Assembly (NCBI RefSeq): GCF_014652935.1
Contig: NZ_BMZT01000010.1
Coordinates: 1-56,714 of the forward strand
Length of the DNA stretch: 56,714 bases
Source: Luteimonas padinae
Lineage (GTDB): Bacteria; Pseudomonadota; Gammaproteobacteria; Xanthomonadales; Xanthomonadaceae
Reading direction: 5' to 3'
The notes below the pieces were generated by a model that did no database searches, was not told where the DNA came from, and saw only the letters and a list, made by a program, of their open reading frames with translations. The position numbers and the translations under genes are program-made. Positions 17,894-27,644 of this stretch are shown one piece after another (the first letter of the stretch is position 1; each line of letters begins with the position of its first letter).

Positions 17894-18568
17894 CTAAGGC
17901 GGCGTACCACTTCCCCTGTTGTGCAAGCAGCTCGGACCACTGAGAACCGGGGATCCGCCACGTGCGTACAGCTGCCTAAGCACGTCGGGGAGCTGAAGTT
18001 TCAAGGCGCCCAGCGCACGACCGCGATGACTGATGTGATTCTTCTTTTCCGGCGCCAGTTCCGCCGCCGAAAGGCCAGCTGCCACATCAAGGAACACCGG
18101 GTCGTAGCCGAAGCCGCCGTCGCCGCGCGGCGCGCGCAGGATGCGGCCGCGCCAGTCGCCCTCGACCACGATCGGCTTCGGGTCGGTGGCGTGCCGCAGC
18201 AGCACGATGCAGCAGTGGAAGCTGGCGCCGCGGGCATCGTCGGCCATGCCGTCGAGCTCGTGCAGCAGGCGTTCGATGTTGCGCGCGGCGTCGCCGCCCG
18301 GCCCCGCGTAGCGCGCCGAATACAGGCCCGGCGCGCCGCCAAGCGCATCCACGCACAGGCCCGAGTCGTCGGCCAGCGCGGGCAGGCCGGTCAGGCGCGC
18401 GGCGTTGCGGGCCTTCAGCAGCGCGTTCTCGACGAAGGTGAGGCCGGTTTCCTCGACGTCCTCGACGCCAAGCTCCGACTGCGCGCGCAGGTGTAACCCG
18501 CCGTCGCCCAGCAGTTGCCGCAGTTCGGCAAGCTTCCCGGCGTTGCCGCTGGCCAGCACCAGGTCCAC
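17894..18568 (-). CDS. rdgB: XTP/dITP diphosphatase (RdgB/HAM1)
   Basis: This enzyme hydrolyses non-canonical purine nucleotides (XTP, dITP) to monophosphates, keeping them out of DNA. The family motifs are clear: [14 protein letters not shown] at the N-terminus, [44 protein letters not shown], and [12 protein letters not shown] near the C-terminus. At 224 residues it is about 20-25 longer than usual. After [10 protein letters not shown] there is an atypical tail ([11 protein letters not shown]...), just where the RHS cassette begins, so the original 3' end may have been replaced. It lies three bases after rph. Confidence 0.94.
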   Translation of the reverse strand: MDLVLASGNAGKLAELRQLLGDGGLHLRAQSELGVEDVEETGLTFVENALLKARNAARLTGLPALADDSGLCVDALGGAPGLYSARYAGPGGDAARNIERLLHELDGMADDARGASFHCCIVLLRHATDPKPIVVEGDWRGRILRAPRGDGGFGYDPVFLDVAAGLSAAELAPEKKNHISHRGRALGALKLQLPDVLRQLYARGGSPVLSGPSCLHNRGSGTPP

Positions 18569-18571
18569 GGC

Positions 18572-19300
<729 letters not shown>

Positions 19301-19364
19301 GTCGATTACCGCTGGAATGGCGCGCGAGTTTACCATCGGCACCCCGAACCACCGGACGCCGGAC

Positions 19365-20225
19365 ATGATCCGCAGCATGACCGCCTATGCCTCGGGCGAG
19401 CGCGCCACCCCATGGGGCACGCTCGCCTGCGAGCTGCGCGCGGTCAACCACCGCTTCCTCGAGATCGGGGTCCGCGCGTCGGACGAACTGCGCGCGCTGG
19501 AGCCGCAGCTGCGCGAGCGGATCTCGGCGCGGGTGTCCCGCGGCAAGGTCGACGTATCGTTGCGCCTGCGCCCGGCCGAGGGCGTGGCGACGCTGCACGT
19601 GGACCAGGCGCTGCTGTCGCAGCTGTCGGAGCTGGCCGTGGACGCCGCCGCGCGCTTCCCCGGCCTGCACACGCAGTTCGTCGACCTGCTGCAGTTCCCC
19701 GGCGTGCTGCGCTCGGCCGCGCCCGAGCCGTCCGCCCTGCAGGCCGAAGTGCTGGCGCTGCTGGACGAGGTCCTGGCCGCCTTCATCGCGGCGCGCGAGC
19801 GCGAGGGCGCCAAGCTGGTGGCCGCCATGCTGGAGCGCGTGGACGGCGTCGAGCGCGTGGCCGCCGAGGTCCGCGGCCTGGTGCCCGCCATCCGCGAGGG
19901 CCAGCGCGCGAAGCTCGAGGCGCGCCTGTCGGAGCTGGCGCAGGCCGCCGATCCCGGTCGCGTCGAACAGGAGCTGGTGCTGTCGCTGCAGAAGCTCGAC
20001 GTCGACGAGGAGCTCGACCGCCTCGGCAGCCATGTCGACGAGATCCGCCATGTCTTCGCGCAGCAGGAGCCGGTGGGCCGCCGGCTCGACTTCCTGCTGC
20101 AGGAGTTCAACCGCGAGGCCAACACCCTGGGCTCGAAGTCGGTCGACCGGCGCACCACCCAGGCCGCGGTGGAGCTGAAGGTGCTGATCGACCAGATCCG
20201 CGAACAGGTGCAGAACATTGAATAG
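19365..20225 (+). CDS. yicC: YicC family endoribonuclease
   Basis: This 286-residue protein matches YicC in full length (E. coli 287). The N-terminal [27 protein letters not shown] and GKVDVSLRL, and the C-terminal DUF1732 part ([40 protein letters not shown]) are all present. E. coli YicC has been described as an RNase that acts on small RNAs. The ATG at 19365 is chosen because MIRSMTAYA is the conserved N-terminus. It is divergent from rph, the classical neighbour, and is followed by gmk with a 13-base gap. Confidence 0.95.
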   Translation: MIRSMTAYASGERATPWGTLACELRAVNHRFLEIGVRASDELRALEPQLRERISARVSRGKVDVSLRLRPAEGVATLHVDQALLSQLSELAVDAAARFPGLHTQFVDLLQFPGVLRSAAPEPSALQAEVLALLDEVLAAFIAAREREGAKLVAAMLERVDGVERVAAEVRGLVPAIREGQRAKLEARLSELAQAADPGRVEQELVLSLQKLDVDEELDRLGSHVDEIRHVFAQQEPVGRRLDFLLQEFNREANTLGSKSVDRRTTQAAVELKVLIDQIREQVQNIE

Positions 20226-20238
20226 CGGCCAGGTCCCC

Positions 20239-20862
20239 ATGCGCGGAACCCTGTTCATCGTCGCGGCGCCCTCGGGGGCCGGGAAGTCCAGCATCGTCAA
20301 CGCCTGCCTGGCGCGCGACCGCAACATCAGCCTGTCGATCTCGTTCACTTCGCGCCCGCCGCGGCCGGGCGAGCGCCACGCCGAGCACTACCACTTCGTG
20401 GACGACGCCGAGTTCCAGCGCATGATCGAGGCCGGCGACTTCTTCGAATATGCGCGCGTGCACGGTGACTGGAAGGGCACCGCGCGGCAGTCGGTGGAGC
20501 CGCAGCTGGCCGCCGGCCGCGACGTGCTGCTGGAGATCGACTGGCAGGGCGCGCGCCAGGTGCGCGCGGCGGTGCCCGATGCGGTGGGCGTGTTCATCCT
20601 GCCGCCTTCGCGCGCCGCGCTCGACCAGCGCATGCGCAAGCGCGGCCAGGACAGCGAGGAGGTCATGGCCCGGCGCCTGGCCGCCGCGCGCGAGGAGATG
20701 TCGCACTTCGACGAGTTCGACTACGTCATCGTCAACGAGGACTTCGACACCGCCGTGGACGAGATGTGCGCGGTGTTCACCGCCAGCCGGCTGCGCCGCG
20801 AGGCCCAGGCCCGGCGCCATGGCGCCCTGATCGAGGCCCTGCTGGCCGAGGAACAGGCCTGA
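20239..20862 (+). CDS. gmk: Guanylate kinase
   Basis: This 207-residue enzyme phosphorylates GMP to GDP with ATP in the cytosol. The P-loop APSGAGKSS is at residues 10-18. SISFTSRPPRPGE and the GMP-binding YHFV...FEYARVHGDWKGT follow, with LLEIDWQGARQV in the middle. Length is standard. Start at ATG 20239 (MRGTLFIVAAPSG); an in-frame TTG at 20218 overlapping the yicC stop is less likely. It sits in the usual yicC-gmk-rpoZ-spoT order. Confidence 0.96.
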   Translation: MRGTLFIVAAPSGAGKSSIVNACLARDRNISLSISFTSRPPRPGERHAEHYHFVDDAEFQRMIEAGDFFEYARVHGDWKGTARQSVEPQLAAGRDVLLEIDWQGARQVRAAVPDAVGVFILPPSRAALDQRMRKRGQDSEEVMARRLAAAREEMSHFDEFDYVIVNEDFDTAVDEMCAVFTASRLRREAQARRHGALIEALLAEEQA

Positions 20863-20897
20863 CGCCGGGCGCAAGTGGTTGATTTGCGTGCGATTGC

Positions 20898-20926
20898 TTG
20901 CGCCTCCCCCGGGCTTGCCCTATCAT
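20898..20926 (+). promoter_or_regulatory. Candidate sigma70 promoter of rpoZ-spoT
   Basis: TTGCGC (20898-20903) and TATCAT (20921-20926) are separated by 17 bases, about 50 bases before the rpoZ start. It would let rpoZ be read independently of gmk. Confidence 0.55.
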
Positions 20927-20975
20927 TTCCGGTCCCTCTTACCGCATCGACGGCCGGCCGGCCGCCAGGAGATTT

Positions 20976-21278
20976 ATGGCCCGCATCACCGTTGAGGATT
21001 GCCTCCAGGTCATCGACAACCGCTTCGAGCTCGTCATGATGGCCGCACGGCGCGCGCGCCAGCTCGCCAACGGCGTCGAGGCCCAGCTGGACAACAGCGA
21101 GAACGACGACAAGCCGACCGTGCTGGCGCTGCGCGAGATCGCCGCCCGCCGCATCGACGCCGACTACGTCGACGCCGTCGAGAAGGCCGAGCGCGAGCGC
21201 CGCGAGCGCGAAGCGCTGGAGTGGGCCGCGGCCGAAGTCGTGGCCGACGACGACCTGTCGAAGGGCGACGACCTCTGA
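20976..21278 (+). CDS. rpoZ: DNA-directed RNA polymerase omega subunit
   Basis: This 100-residue protein binds the beta' subunit and aids polymerase assembly; in proteobacteria it also forms part of a ppGpp site. [20 protein letters not shown] is the conserved start, followed by AARRARQL and [12 protein letters not shown] good ribosome binding site (CAGGAGA) precedes ATG 20976. It lies just before spoT, the standard arrangement, but an intrinsic terminator separates the two genes here. Confidence 0.97.
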   Translation: MARITVEDCLQVIDNRFELVMMAARRARQLANGVEAQLDNSENDDKPTVLALREIAARRIDADYVDAVEKAERERREREALEWAAAEVVADDDLSKGDDL

Positions 21279-21308
21279 CCACCGGCGGCGTCCCCGGCGC
21301 CGCTGCGA

Positions 21309-21335
21309 CGGCCCCGCCCCGGCGGGGCCGTTTTC
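21309..21335 (+). terminator. Intrinsic terminator between rpoZ and spoT
   Basis: The hairpin CGGCCCCGCC/GGCGGGGCCG is followed by TTTTCATT. It may attenuate read-through into spoT, which starts 60 bases later. Confidence 0.75.
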
Positions 21336-21397
21336 ATTGCGGCCGCCGGGCGCGCGGCCGCGTTGCCCGCCCGCGGGCGCGCGCGTAGGCTCAGGGC

Positions 21398-23560
21398 ATG
21401 AATGCAGCCGAACTCGCGCTGGTGAGCGTGCCGGTCCCCGGCGACCGGGACGTGCCCGACTACGTGCGCGCGCTCGAGGCGTCGGCCGCCTACCTGCCCG
21501 CGGACCAGCTGCGCCTGCTGCGCCGCGCCTGGGCGGTCGGGGCCGCGGCGCACGAAGGCCAGCTGCGCAAGTCCGGCGAGCCCTACATCACCCATCCGGT
21601 GGCGGTGGCCGGCGTGCTGGCCGAGCAGAAGGTCGACATCGAGACCCTGGTGGCGGCGGTGCTGCACGACACCATCGAGGACACGCCGCTGACCCGCGAC
21701 GGGCTGGCCGCCGAGTTCGGCGAACCGGTGGCCGAGCTGGTCGAAGGCGTCACCAAGCTCGACAAGCTGCAGTTCGCCAGCCGTCGCGAGGCCGACGCGG
21801 AAAGCTTCCGCAAGATGATGCTGGCGATGGCGCGCGACCTGCGCGTGATCCTGATCAAGCTCGCCGACCGCCTGCACAACATGCGCACCCTGGGCGCGCA
21901 GTCGGTGGAGGCGCGCGAACGCATCGCCCGCGAGACGCTCGAGGTCTATGCGCCGATCGCGCAGCGCCTGGGCATGAACCTGATCAAGGCCGAGCTGCAG
22001 GACCTCGGCTTCCGCGCTCTGTACCCGATGCGCCACCGCATCCTCGAAAAGCACATCCGCGCGCAGCCGATGCTGCGGCGCGAGGCCATGGCCAGGATCG
22101 AGGCCCAGCTGGCCCAGCGGCTGACCAAGGAGGGGCTGGATTACCGCCTGGTCAGCCGCGTCAAGTCGCCGTGGAGCATCTACAACAAGATGCGCGCGGA
22201 GGCCAAGACCTTCGCCCAGGTCATCGATGTGTTCGGTTTCCGCATCATCGTCGACTCGGTGGCCAACTGCTACCACGCGCTGGGCGTGGCGCATTCGGTG
22301 TACAAGCCGGTCGACGGCCGCTTCCGCGACTTCATCGCCATCCCCAAGGCCAACGGCTACCAGTCGCTGCACACGGTGCTGTTCGGGCCCTACGGCTCGC
22401 CGATCGAAGTGCAGATCCGCACCGCGGAGATGGACCTGATCGCCGAGCGCGGCATCGCCGCGCACTGGGCCTACAAGCACGGCGGCGGCGGACCCAACAG
22501 CGCCCAGCAGCGCGCGCACAACTGGATCTCGGGGCTGCTCGAATCGCAGAGCGACACCGGCTCGTCGCTGGAATTCCTGGAGAACGTCAAGGTCGACCTG
22601 TTCCCGGACGAGGTCTACCTGTTCACGCCCAAGGGCGCGATCATGTCGCTGCCGCGCAACGCGACCGCGGTCGACTTCGCGTATGCCGTGCACACCGACA
22701 TCGGCAACCGTGCGGTGGCGGCGCGCGTGGACCGCCGCCTGGTGCCGCTGCGCACGCGGCTGGCCAGCGGCCAGTCGGTGGAGATCGTGACCGCGAAATC
22801 CTCGCAGCCGCGCCCGCAGTGGCTGGAGTTCGTGGTCACCGGCAAGGCGCGCACCGCGATCCGCCAGCAGCTCAAGCAGCTCGAGCACGAGGACGCGGTC
22901 CAGCTCGGCCACCGCATGCTCGACAGCGCGCTGGAGGACCTCGACAGCTCGCTCGAGCGCCTGCCGGCCGCCCAGCTCGACGCCTTCCTGGCCGAATACC
23001 GCTATCCGCGGCTGGAGGCGCTGCTGGCCGATGTCGCCCTGGGCAACCGCATGCCGGCGCACGTGGCGCAGGCGCTCACCCACAAGGCGCCGCCGCCGGG
23101 CGCGCCGCGCAGCCACCGCGACGACCGCATCCTGATCACCGGCGCCGAACGCGGCGTGGTCACATTCGCCAACTGCTGCATGCCGATCCCGGGCGACGAC
23201 ATCATGGGCTACCACACCGCCGGCCGCGGCGTGGTGGTGCACCGGATCGAATGCCCGAACGTCGCCGAATACCGAAAGTCGCCCGAGCGCTGGGTGGACA
23301 TCGGCTGGGACCGCGAGGTCACCGGCGACTACAACGTCGCGCTGCGCTTCGAGGTCGAGAACCGCCCCGGCGTGCTCGCGCAGGTGGCGGCGGCGGTGGC
23401 CAAGGCCGAGTCCAACATCGACGCGGTCGAGTACCTCGAGCGCGACACCAACGTCGCGGTGATCCAGTTCGCGATCGAAGTGCGCGACCGCAACCACCTC
23501 GCCGACGTGATCCGCCGGGTGCGCCGGCTGGGCGTGGTGCACGGGGTGCAGCGGCTCTAG
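21398..23560 (+). CDS. spoT: Bifunctional (p)ppGpp synthetase/hydrolase SpoT
   Basis: This 720-residue RSH enzyme makes and degrades ppGpp. Domains in order: HD hydrolase at about 50-200 (HPVAVAGVLAEQ, HDTIEDTPLT, LIKLADRLHNMRTL), synthetase at about 240-370 (RVKSPWSIYNKM, FGFRIIVDS, EVQIRTAEMDLIAERG, AAHWAYK), TGS at about 400-460 (VYLFTPKGAIMSLPR), a helical and zinc-finger-like region (ANCCMPIPGDDIMGY), and a C-terminal ACT domain from about 640. The HD and ED residues are intact, so hydrolase activity is expected. The ATG at 21398 follows the rpoZ terminator, so it may also use its own promoter. Confidence 0.97.
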   Translation: MNAAELALVSVPVPGDRDVPDYVRALEASAAYLPADQLRLLRRAWAVGAAAHEGQLRKSGEPYITHPVAVAGVLAEQKVDIETLVAAVLHDTIEDTPLTRDGLAAEFGEPVAELVEGVTKLDKLQFASRREADAESFRKMMLAMARDLRVILIKLADRLHNMRTLGAQSVEARERIARETLEVYAPIAQRLGMNLIKAELQDLGFRALYPMRHRILEKHIRAQPMLRREAMARIEAQLAQRLTKEGLDYRLVSRVKSPWSIYNKMRAEAKTFAQVIDVFGFRIIVDSVANCYHALGVAHSVYKPVDGRFRDFIAIPKANGYQSLHTVLFGPYGSPIEVQIRTAEMDLIAERGIAAHWAYKHGGGGPNSAQQRAHNWISGLLESQSDTGSSLEFLENVKVDLFPDEVYLFTPKGAIMSLPRNATAVDFAYAVHTDIGNRAVAARVDRRLVPLRTRLASGQSVEIVTAKSSQPRPQWLEFVVTGKARTAIRQQLKQLEHEDAVQLGHRMLDSALEDLDSSLERLPAAQLDAFLAEYRYPRLEALLADVALGNRMPAHVAQALTHKAPPPGAPRSHRDDRILITGAERGVVTFANCCMPIPGDDIMGYHTAGRGVVVHRIECPNVAEYRKSPERWVDIGWDREVTGDYNVALRFEVENRPGVLAQVAAAVAKAESNIDAVEYLERDTNVAVIQFAIEVRDRNHLADVIRRVRRLGVVHGVQRL

Positions 23561-23644
23561 GGATGCGCCGCGGTGGCCGGGTGCGATGGCCCGCGGCGTG
23601 GCCGGCGGTCATAATCGCCGGCCACGCACCACGAGGATCCACGC

Positions 23645-24028
23645 ATGCCCAGGCAACCTGTCCGCACCGCCGACGCCCCCGCCGCGATCGGCCCCTATTC
23701 GCAGGCCACGCGCTGTGGCAACACGGTCTACCTGTCCGGGCAGCTGCCGATGGATGCGGCCACCGGCGAGCTCGTCGAGGGCGACATCGCCGTCCAGGCC
23801 CGCCGCGCCTTCGACAACCTGCGCGCCATCTGCCAGGCCGCGGGCGGCTCGCTCGACGACGTCGCCCGCGTCGGCCTCTACCTCACCGACCTGTCGCAGT
23901 TCGCGGCGGTGAACGCGGTGATGGCCGAGTACTTCAGCGAACCGTATCCCGCGCGTTCGACCATCGAGGTGTCGGCGCTGCCCAAGGGCGCGCGGTTCGA
24001 GGTCGACGCGGTGATGGTCCTCGACTGA
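23645..24028 (+). CDS. ridA: RidA family reactive-intermediate deaminase
   Basis: This 127-residue cytosolic trimeric enzyme releases ammonia from reactive enamine/imine intermediates made by PLP enzymes such as threonine dehydratase. The family motifs APAAIGPYSQAT, VYLSGQLPMDAATG, NLRAICQAAG and the C-terminal PARSTIEVSALPKGARFEVDA (with the conserved Arg and Glu of the active site) are complete. It lies between spoT and recG, a common order in Xanthomonads, and is only four bases from recG. Confidence 0.96.
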   Translation: MPRQPVRTADAPAAIGPYSQATRCGNTVYLSGQLPMDAATGELVEGDIAVQARRAFDNLRAICQAAGGSLDDVARVGLYLTDLSQFAAVNAVMAEYFSEPYPARSTIEVSALPKGARFEVDAVMVLD

Positions 24029-24032
24029 CGCG

Positions 24033-26153
24033 GTGGCGGCGGCGCGGCGCAGTGCGGCCACGCCCGCGCCCGGACTCGCGCCGGGCGGCGCCGCCGCGAT
24101 CTCCACGCTGCCCGGCGTGGGGCCGCGGATCGCGGAGAAGCTGGCCGCGCGCGGCCTGGAAACGCTGCAGGACCTCTGGCTGCAGCTGCCCCGCGGCTAC
24201 GAGGACCGCACCACGCTGACGCCGATCCGGCTGCTGCAGCCGGGCGTGCCCGCCCAGGTCGAGGGCCGCGTGGAGGCGGTGGAGCGCGGCTTCCGCTACA
24301 GGCCGATGCTGCGCGTCGCGCTCGGCGACGACTCGCGCGCGACCCTGGTCCTGCGCTTCTTCCATTTCCGCGGCCCGCAGGCGGCGCAGTTCCAGCCCGG
24401 CGTGCGCGTCCGCGCCTACGGCACGCCGCGGCCGGGCCAGCGCGGGCTGGAGATCGTGCATCCGAGCTACACCGTGCTCGGCGACGACGATGGCGACGCG
24501 CTGGATGACCGCCTCGACCCCGTGTATCCGGCGACGGAAGGCATCGGTCCGGCGACGCTGAAGCGGCTGATCGCGCACGCGCTCGACCGCCTTCCCGGCG
24601 ACGAGGTGCTGGAGCTGCTGCCGCGCGGGTGGCTGGACGGCCAGGGGCTGCCGGGGCTGCGTGAAGCCCTGCTCACCGTGCACCGGCCGCCGCGCGACGC
24701 CGACGTCGGCGCGCTGCTCGCCGGAACCCATCCCGCGCAGCGCAGGCTGGCGGTGGAGGAACTGCTGGCGCACCACCTCAGCATGCGCAGGCAGCGGATC
24801 GCGCGCCAGGCGCATGCGGCCGCGCCGCTGGCCAACGACGCGCTGGCTCGCCAGCTGCACGCGCAGCTGCCCTTCGCCCTGACCGCGGCGCAGGCGCGGG
24901 TCTTCGGCGAGATCCGCGCCGACCTCGCGCGCCCGGTGCCGATGCTGCGCCTGGTGCAGGGCGACGTCGGCTCCGGCAAGACCGTGGTCGCGGCGATGGC
25001 CGCGTTGATGGCGGTGGCCGACGGCCGCCAGGCCGCGCTGATGGCGCCGACCGAACTGCTGGCGGAGCAGCACCTCGCCAACCTGTGCGCCTGGCTGGAA
25101 CCGCTGGGCATCGAGGTGGCCTGGCTCGCAGGCAAGGTCACCGGCCGTGCCCGCAGCAGCGCGCTGGCCGCGGTCGCCGACGGCCGTGCGCAGGTGGTGG
25201 TCGGCACCCACGCGCTGATGCAGCAGGGCGTGGCCTTCCACGATCTGGCGCTGGCGATCGTCGACGAGCAGCACCGCTTCGGCGTGCACCAGCGCCTGGC
25301 CCTGCGCGACAAGGGCGGCGAGGGCGGCCGCGTGCCGCACCAGCTGGTGATGACCGCGACCCCGATTCCGCGCACGCTGGCGATGGCCGCCTACGCCGAC
25401 CTCGACGTGTCCGCGATCGACGAACTGCCGCCGGGCCGCACGCCGGTGCAGACCGTGGTCATGGCCGACGGCCGGCGGCCCGGGCTGGTCGAGCGCATCC
25501 GCGCCGCCTGCGCCGAAGGCCGGCAGGCCTACTGGGTGTGCACGATCATCGACGAGTCCGACGAAGTGGTCGCGCAGGCGGCCCAGGCGACGTTCGAAGG
25601 CCTGTCGGTCGCGCTGCCGGGCGTGCGCGTCGGCCTGGTGCACGGGCGCATGAAGGCGGCCGAGAAGCAGGCGGCGATGCGCGCGTTCAAGGCCGGCGAG
25701 ACCGGGCTGCTGGTCGCCACCACCGTGATCGAGGTCGGCGTGGACGTGCCCAACGCCTCGCTGATGGTGATCGAGAACGCCGAGCGCCTGGGCCTGGCGC
25801 AGCTGCACCAGCTGCGCGGCCGGGTGGGGCGGGGCAGCGCGGCATCGACCTGCGTGCTGCTTTACCAGCCGCCGCTGTCTCGGATGGCGCGCGAGCGCCT
25901 GGAAACCATGCGCGAGACCGGCGACGGCTTCGTCATCGCCGAAAAGGACCTGGAGCTGCGCGGCCCGGGCGAGCTGCTGGGCACCCGGCAGACCGGACTG
26001 GCGGCCTTCCGCGTCGCCGACCTCGCGCGCGACGCCGGCATGCTGCCGCTGGTGCACGACATCGGCGAACGCCTGCTGTGCGAGCAGCCGGCGGTGGCCG
26101 AGCGCCTGGTGCAACGCTGGGTCGGCGGCGCCGTCCGGTACGCCTCGGCCTGA
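24033..26153 (+). CDS. recG: ATP-dependent DNA helicase RecG
   Basis: This 706-residue branch-migration helicase remodels stalled forks and Holliday junctions. It begins with a helix-hairpin-helix-like ISTLPGVGPRIAEKLAARG and the OB-fold wedge domain at about 60-150. Then come Walker A GDVGSGKT at about 310, the RecG form of motif II DEQHRFGV, TATPIPRTL, and the C-terminal helicase motifs (VEVGVDVPNA is close to IEVGVDVPNA here; QLRGRVGRG). A GTG start at 24033 gives a slightly longer N-terminus; later starts would remove the first 20 low-complexity residues. Co-transcribed with ridA. Confidence 0.96.
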   Translation: MAAARRSAATPAPGLAPGGAAAISTLPGVGPRIAEKLAARGLETLQDLWLQLPRGYEDRTTLTPIRLLQPGVPAQVEGRVEAVERGFRYRPMLRVALGDDSRATLVLRFFHFRGPQAAQFQPGVRVRAYGTPRPGQRGLEIVHPSYTVLGDDDGDALDDRLDPVYPATEGIGPATLKRLIAHALDRLPGDEVLELLPRGWLDGQGLPGLREALLTVHRPPRDADVGALLAGTHPAQRRLAVEELLAHHLSMRRQRIARQAHAAAPLANDALARQLHAQLPFALTAAQARVFGEIRADLARPVPMLRLVQGDVGSGKTVVAAMAALMAVADGRQAALMAPTELLAEQHLANLCAWLEPLGIEVAWLAGKVTGRARSSALAAVADGRAQVVVGTHALMQQGVAFHDLALAIVDEQHRFGVHQRLALRDKGGEGGRVPHQLVMTATPIPRTLAMAAYADLDVSAIDELPPGRTPVQTVVMADGRRPGLVERIRAACAEGRQAYWVCTIIDESDEVVAQAAQATFEGLSVALPGVRVGLVHGRMKAAEKQAAMRAFKAGETGLLVATTVIEVGVDVPNASLMVIENAERLGLAQLHQLRGRVGRGSAASTCVLLYQPPLSRMARERLETMRETGDGFVIAEKDLELRGPGELLGTRQTGLAAFRVADLARDAGMLPLVHDIGERLLCEQPAVAERLVQRWVGGAVRYASA

Positions 26154-26170
26154 TCGGGGATAATCCGGCG

Positions 26171-27103
26171 ATGGACGAACGCATTCCGCTGCTGATCGAT
26201 ACCGACCCGGGCGTCGACGACGCGCTGGCCCTGCTCATGGCGCTCGCCGACGATCGCCACGAGGTGGTCGGCCTGACCATCGTCGCCGGCAACGTCGGCC
26301 TCGAACACACGGTCGCCAATGCGCTCCGCATCTGCCAGGTGGCGGGCCGCGACGACGTGCCGGTCTTTCCCGGCTGCGACCGGCCGCTGCTGCATCCCGC
26401 GCCCGACGCCGCCTATGTGCACGGCGTCGACGGTCTCGGTGACGTCGGCCTGCCCCCGGCCACGCGCGCGGCCGAGGCGCGCCATGCCGCCGAAGCCATC
26501 ATCGAGCTCTCACACCGGCATGCCGGCCGCCTGCTGCTGGTCGCGCTCGGGCCGCTGACCAACATTGCGCTGGCGCTGCGCCTGGATCCGACGCTGCCGA
26601 CGCGCATCGCGCGGCTGGTGGTGATGGGCGGCGCGGTGACCGGCCACGGCAACATCACGCCTTCGGCCGAGTTCAACGTGTTCTTCGATGCGGAGGCCGC
26701 GCACATCGTGTTCGGCGCCTTCGACCGCTTCGACCTCGCCGACTGGGAGGCCACCGTCGCCCACGGCTTCCTGCATGAAGACGTCGATCGCTGGCTTGCC
26801 GCGCCGGGACCGGTGGCGGCCTTCTACGAGGCGGTGTCGCGGCATACCCGCCGCTGGTCGGAGGACGCGCGCGGCGACCGCTGGTTCTGCGCCGATGCGC
26901 TGGCCATGGCCATGGCGCTGCGGCCCGACGGCGTGCTCGAGGCGGCGGAGCGCCCGGTCGAGGTCGTGCTGGGGCGGTCCGCGGCCCGCGGCGCCACCCT
27001 GGTCGACTGGCAGCGCCAGCTCGGCCGGCCCGACCGGGCCCGGATCCTGCTGCGCTACGACCAGTCGGCGCTGGAGGCCCAGGTGCGCGAGGCGCTGGGT
27101 TGA
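26171..27103 (+). CDS. Inosine/uridine-preferring nucleoside hydrolase
   Basis: This 310-residue enzyme cleaves ribonucleosides to base and ribose. The calcium-binding N-terminal motif DTDPGVDDALALL, the mid-sequence NIALALRLDP and VVMGGAV, AEFNVFFDAEAA, and the C-terminal FCADALAMAMA with the last calcium ligand Asp are present. It belongs to the IunH/RihA-C family; substrate preference cannot be read from sequence. It starts at ATG 26171, 17 bases after recG. No signal peptide, so cytosolic. Confidence 0.93.
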   Translation: MDERIPLLIDTDPGVDDALALLMALADDRHEVVGLTIVAGNVGLEHTVANALRICQVAGRDDVPVFPGCDRPLLHPAPDAAYVHGVDGLGDVGLPPATRAAEARHAAEAIIELSHRHAGRLLLVALGPLTNIALALRLDPTLPTRIARLVVMGGAVTGHGNITPSAEFNVFFDAEAAHIVFGAFDRFDLADWEATVAHGFLHEDVDRWLAAPGPVAAFYEAVSRHTRRWSEDARGDRWFCADALAMAMALRPDGVLEAAERPVEVVLGRSAARGATLVDWQRQLGRPDRARILLRYDQSALEAQVREALG

Positions 27104-27110
27104 CCGGTGC

Positions 27111-27139
27111 TTGCGGGGGGCGGAATCGGTGGCTATAAT
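27111..27139 (+). promoter_or_regulatory. Sigma70 promoter of rpmE2
   Basis: TTGCGG (27111-27116) and a perfect TATAAT (27134-27139) have a 17-base spacer. The leader before the rpmE2 ATG is about 26-30 bases. Confidence 0.8.
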
Positions 27140-27171
27140 GCCGCTCTTTCCCCGCTGATTCTGGTGCCGCC

Positions 27172-27414
27172 ATGAAGGCCGACATCCATCCCGAGTACCG
27201 CGACGTCGTCTTCCAGGACGTGACCTCGGATTTCAAGATCCTCACCCGTTCCACGCTCTCCAGCAAGGAGACCGTGAAGTGGGAGGACGGCAACGAGTAC
27301 CCGCTGATCAAGATCGAAGTCAGCTCGGCCTCGCATCCGTTCTACACCGGCCAGAACAAGCTGATGGACACCAGCGGCCGCGTGGACAAGTTCCGCAAGC
27401 GCTACGCCAAGTAA
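27172..27414 (+). CDS. rpmE2: 50S ribosomal protein L31, type B
   Basis: This 80-residue L31 paralogue has the type B form: [44 protein letters not shown], ending [11 protein letters not shown]. It lacks the CxxC zinc ribbon of type A, so it does not need zinc. In many bacteria type B copies are used under zinc limitation and repressed by Zur; here it has a strong sigma70 promoter and no obvious Zur dyad, consistent with constitutive use as the main L31 in Xanthomonads. Confidence 0.96.
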   Translation: MKADIHPEYRDVVFQDVTSDFKILTRSTLSSKETVKWEDGNEYPLIKIEVSSASHPFYTGQNKLMDTSGRVDKFRKRYAK

Positions 27415-27435
27415 TCCCGCGCGCAACGCTCGCAT

Positions 27436-27468
27436 CGACGGCCGCCCCAGGGCGGCCGTTGTCGTTTC
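27436..27468 (+). terminator. Likely terminator after rpmE2
   Basis: ACGGCCGCC and GGCGGCCGT pair around a four-base loop, followed by a short T-containing stretch (TGTCGTTT). The T tract is weak. Confidence 0.6.
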
Positions 27469-27548
27469 CGGGCGCGGCGTGCCGCTGCGGTGCGACGCTA
27501 CGTCCCGTCGTTCGAGTCCGCCGCGTGGATACGGCGCCGCACGGCGCT

Positions 27549-27557
27549 ATGCGATAA
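27549..27557 (+). promoter_or_regulatory. Extended -10 promoter of gltA
   Basis: The sequence TGCGATAAT matches an extended -10 (TGn plus GATAAT), about 88 bases before the gltA start codon. No good -35 is seen, as is usual for extended -10 promoters. Confidence 0.5.
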
Positions 27558-27644
27558 TTGCGGCATCGCGTCAGACGCGATCCGCCTGATCCCCCGTCCG
27601 CCCGCGCCTCGCGCCGGGGCGCGACGCCATGAAGGAGTGCGACA

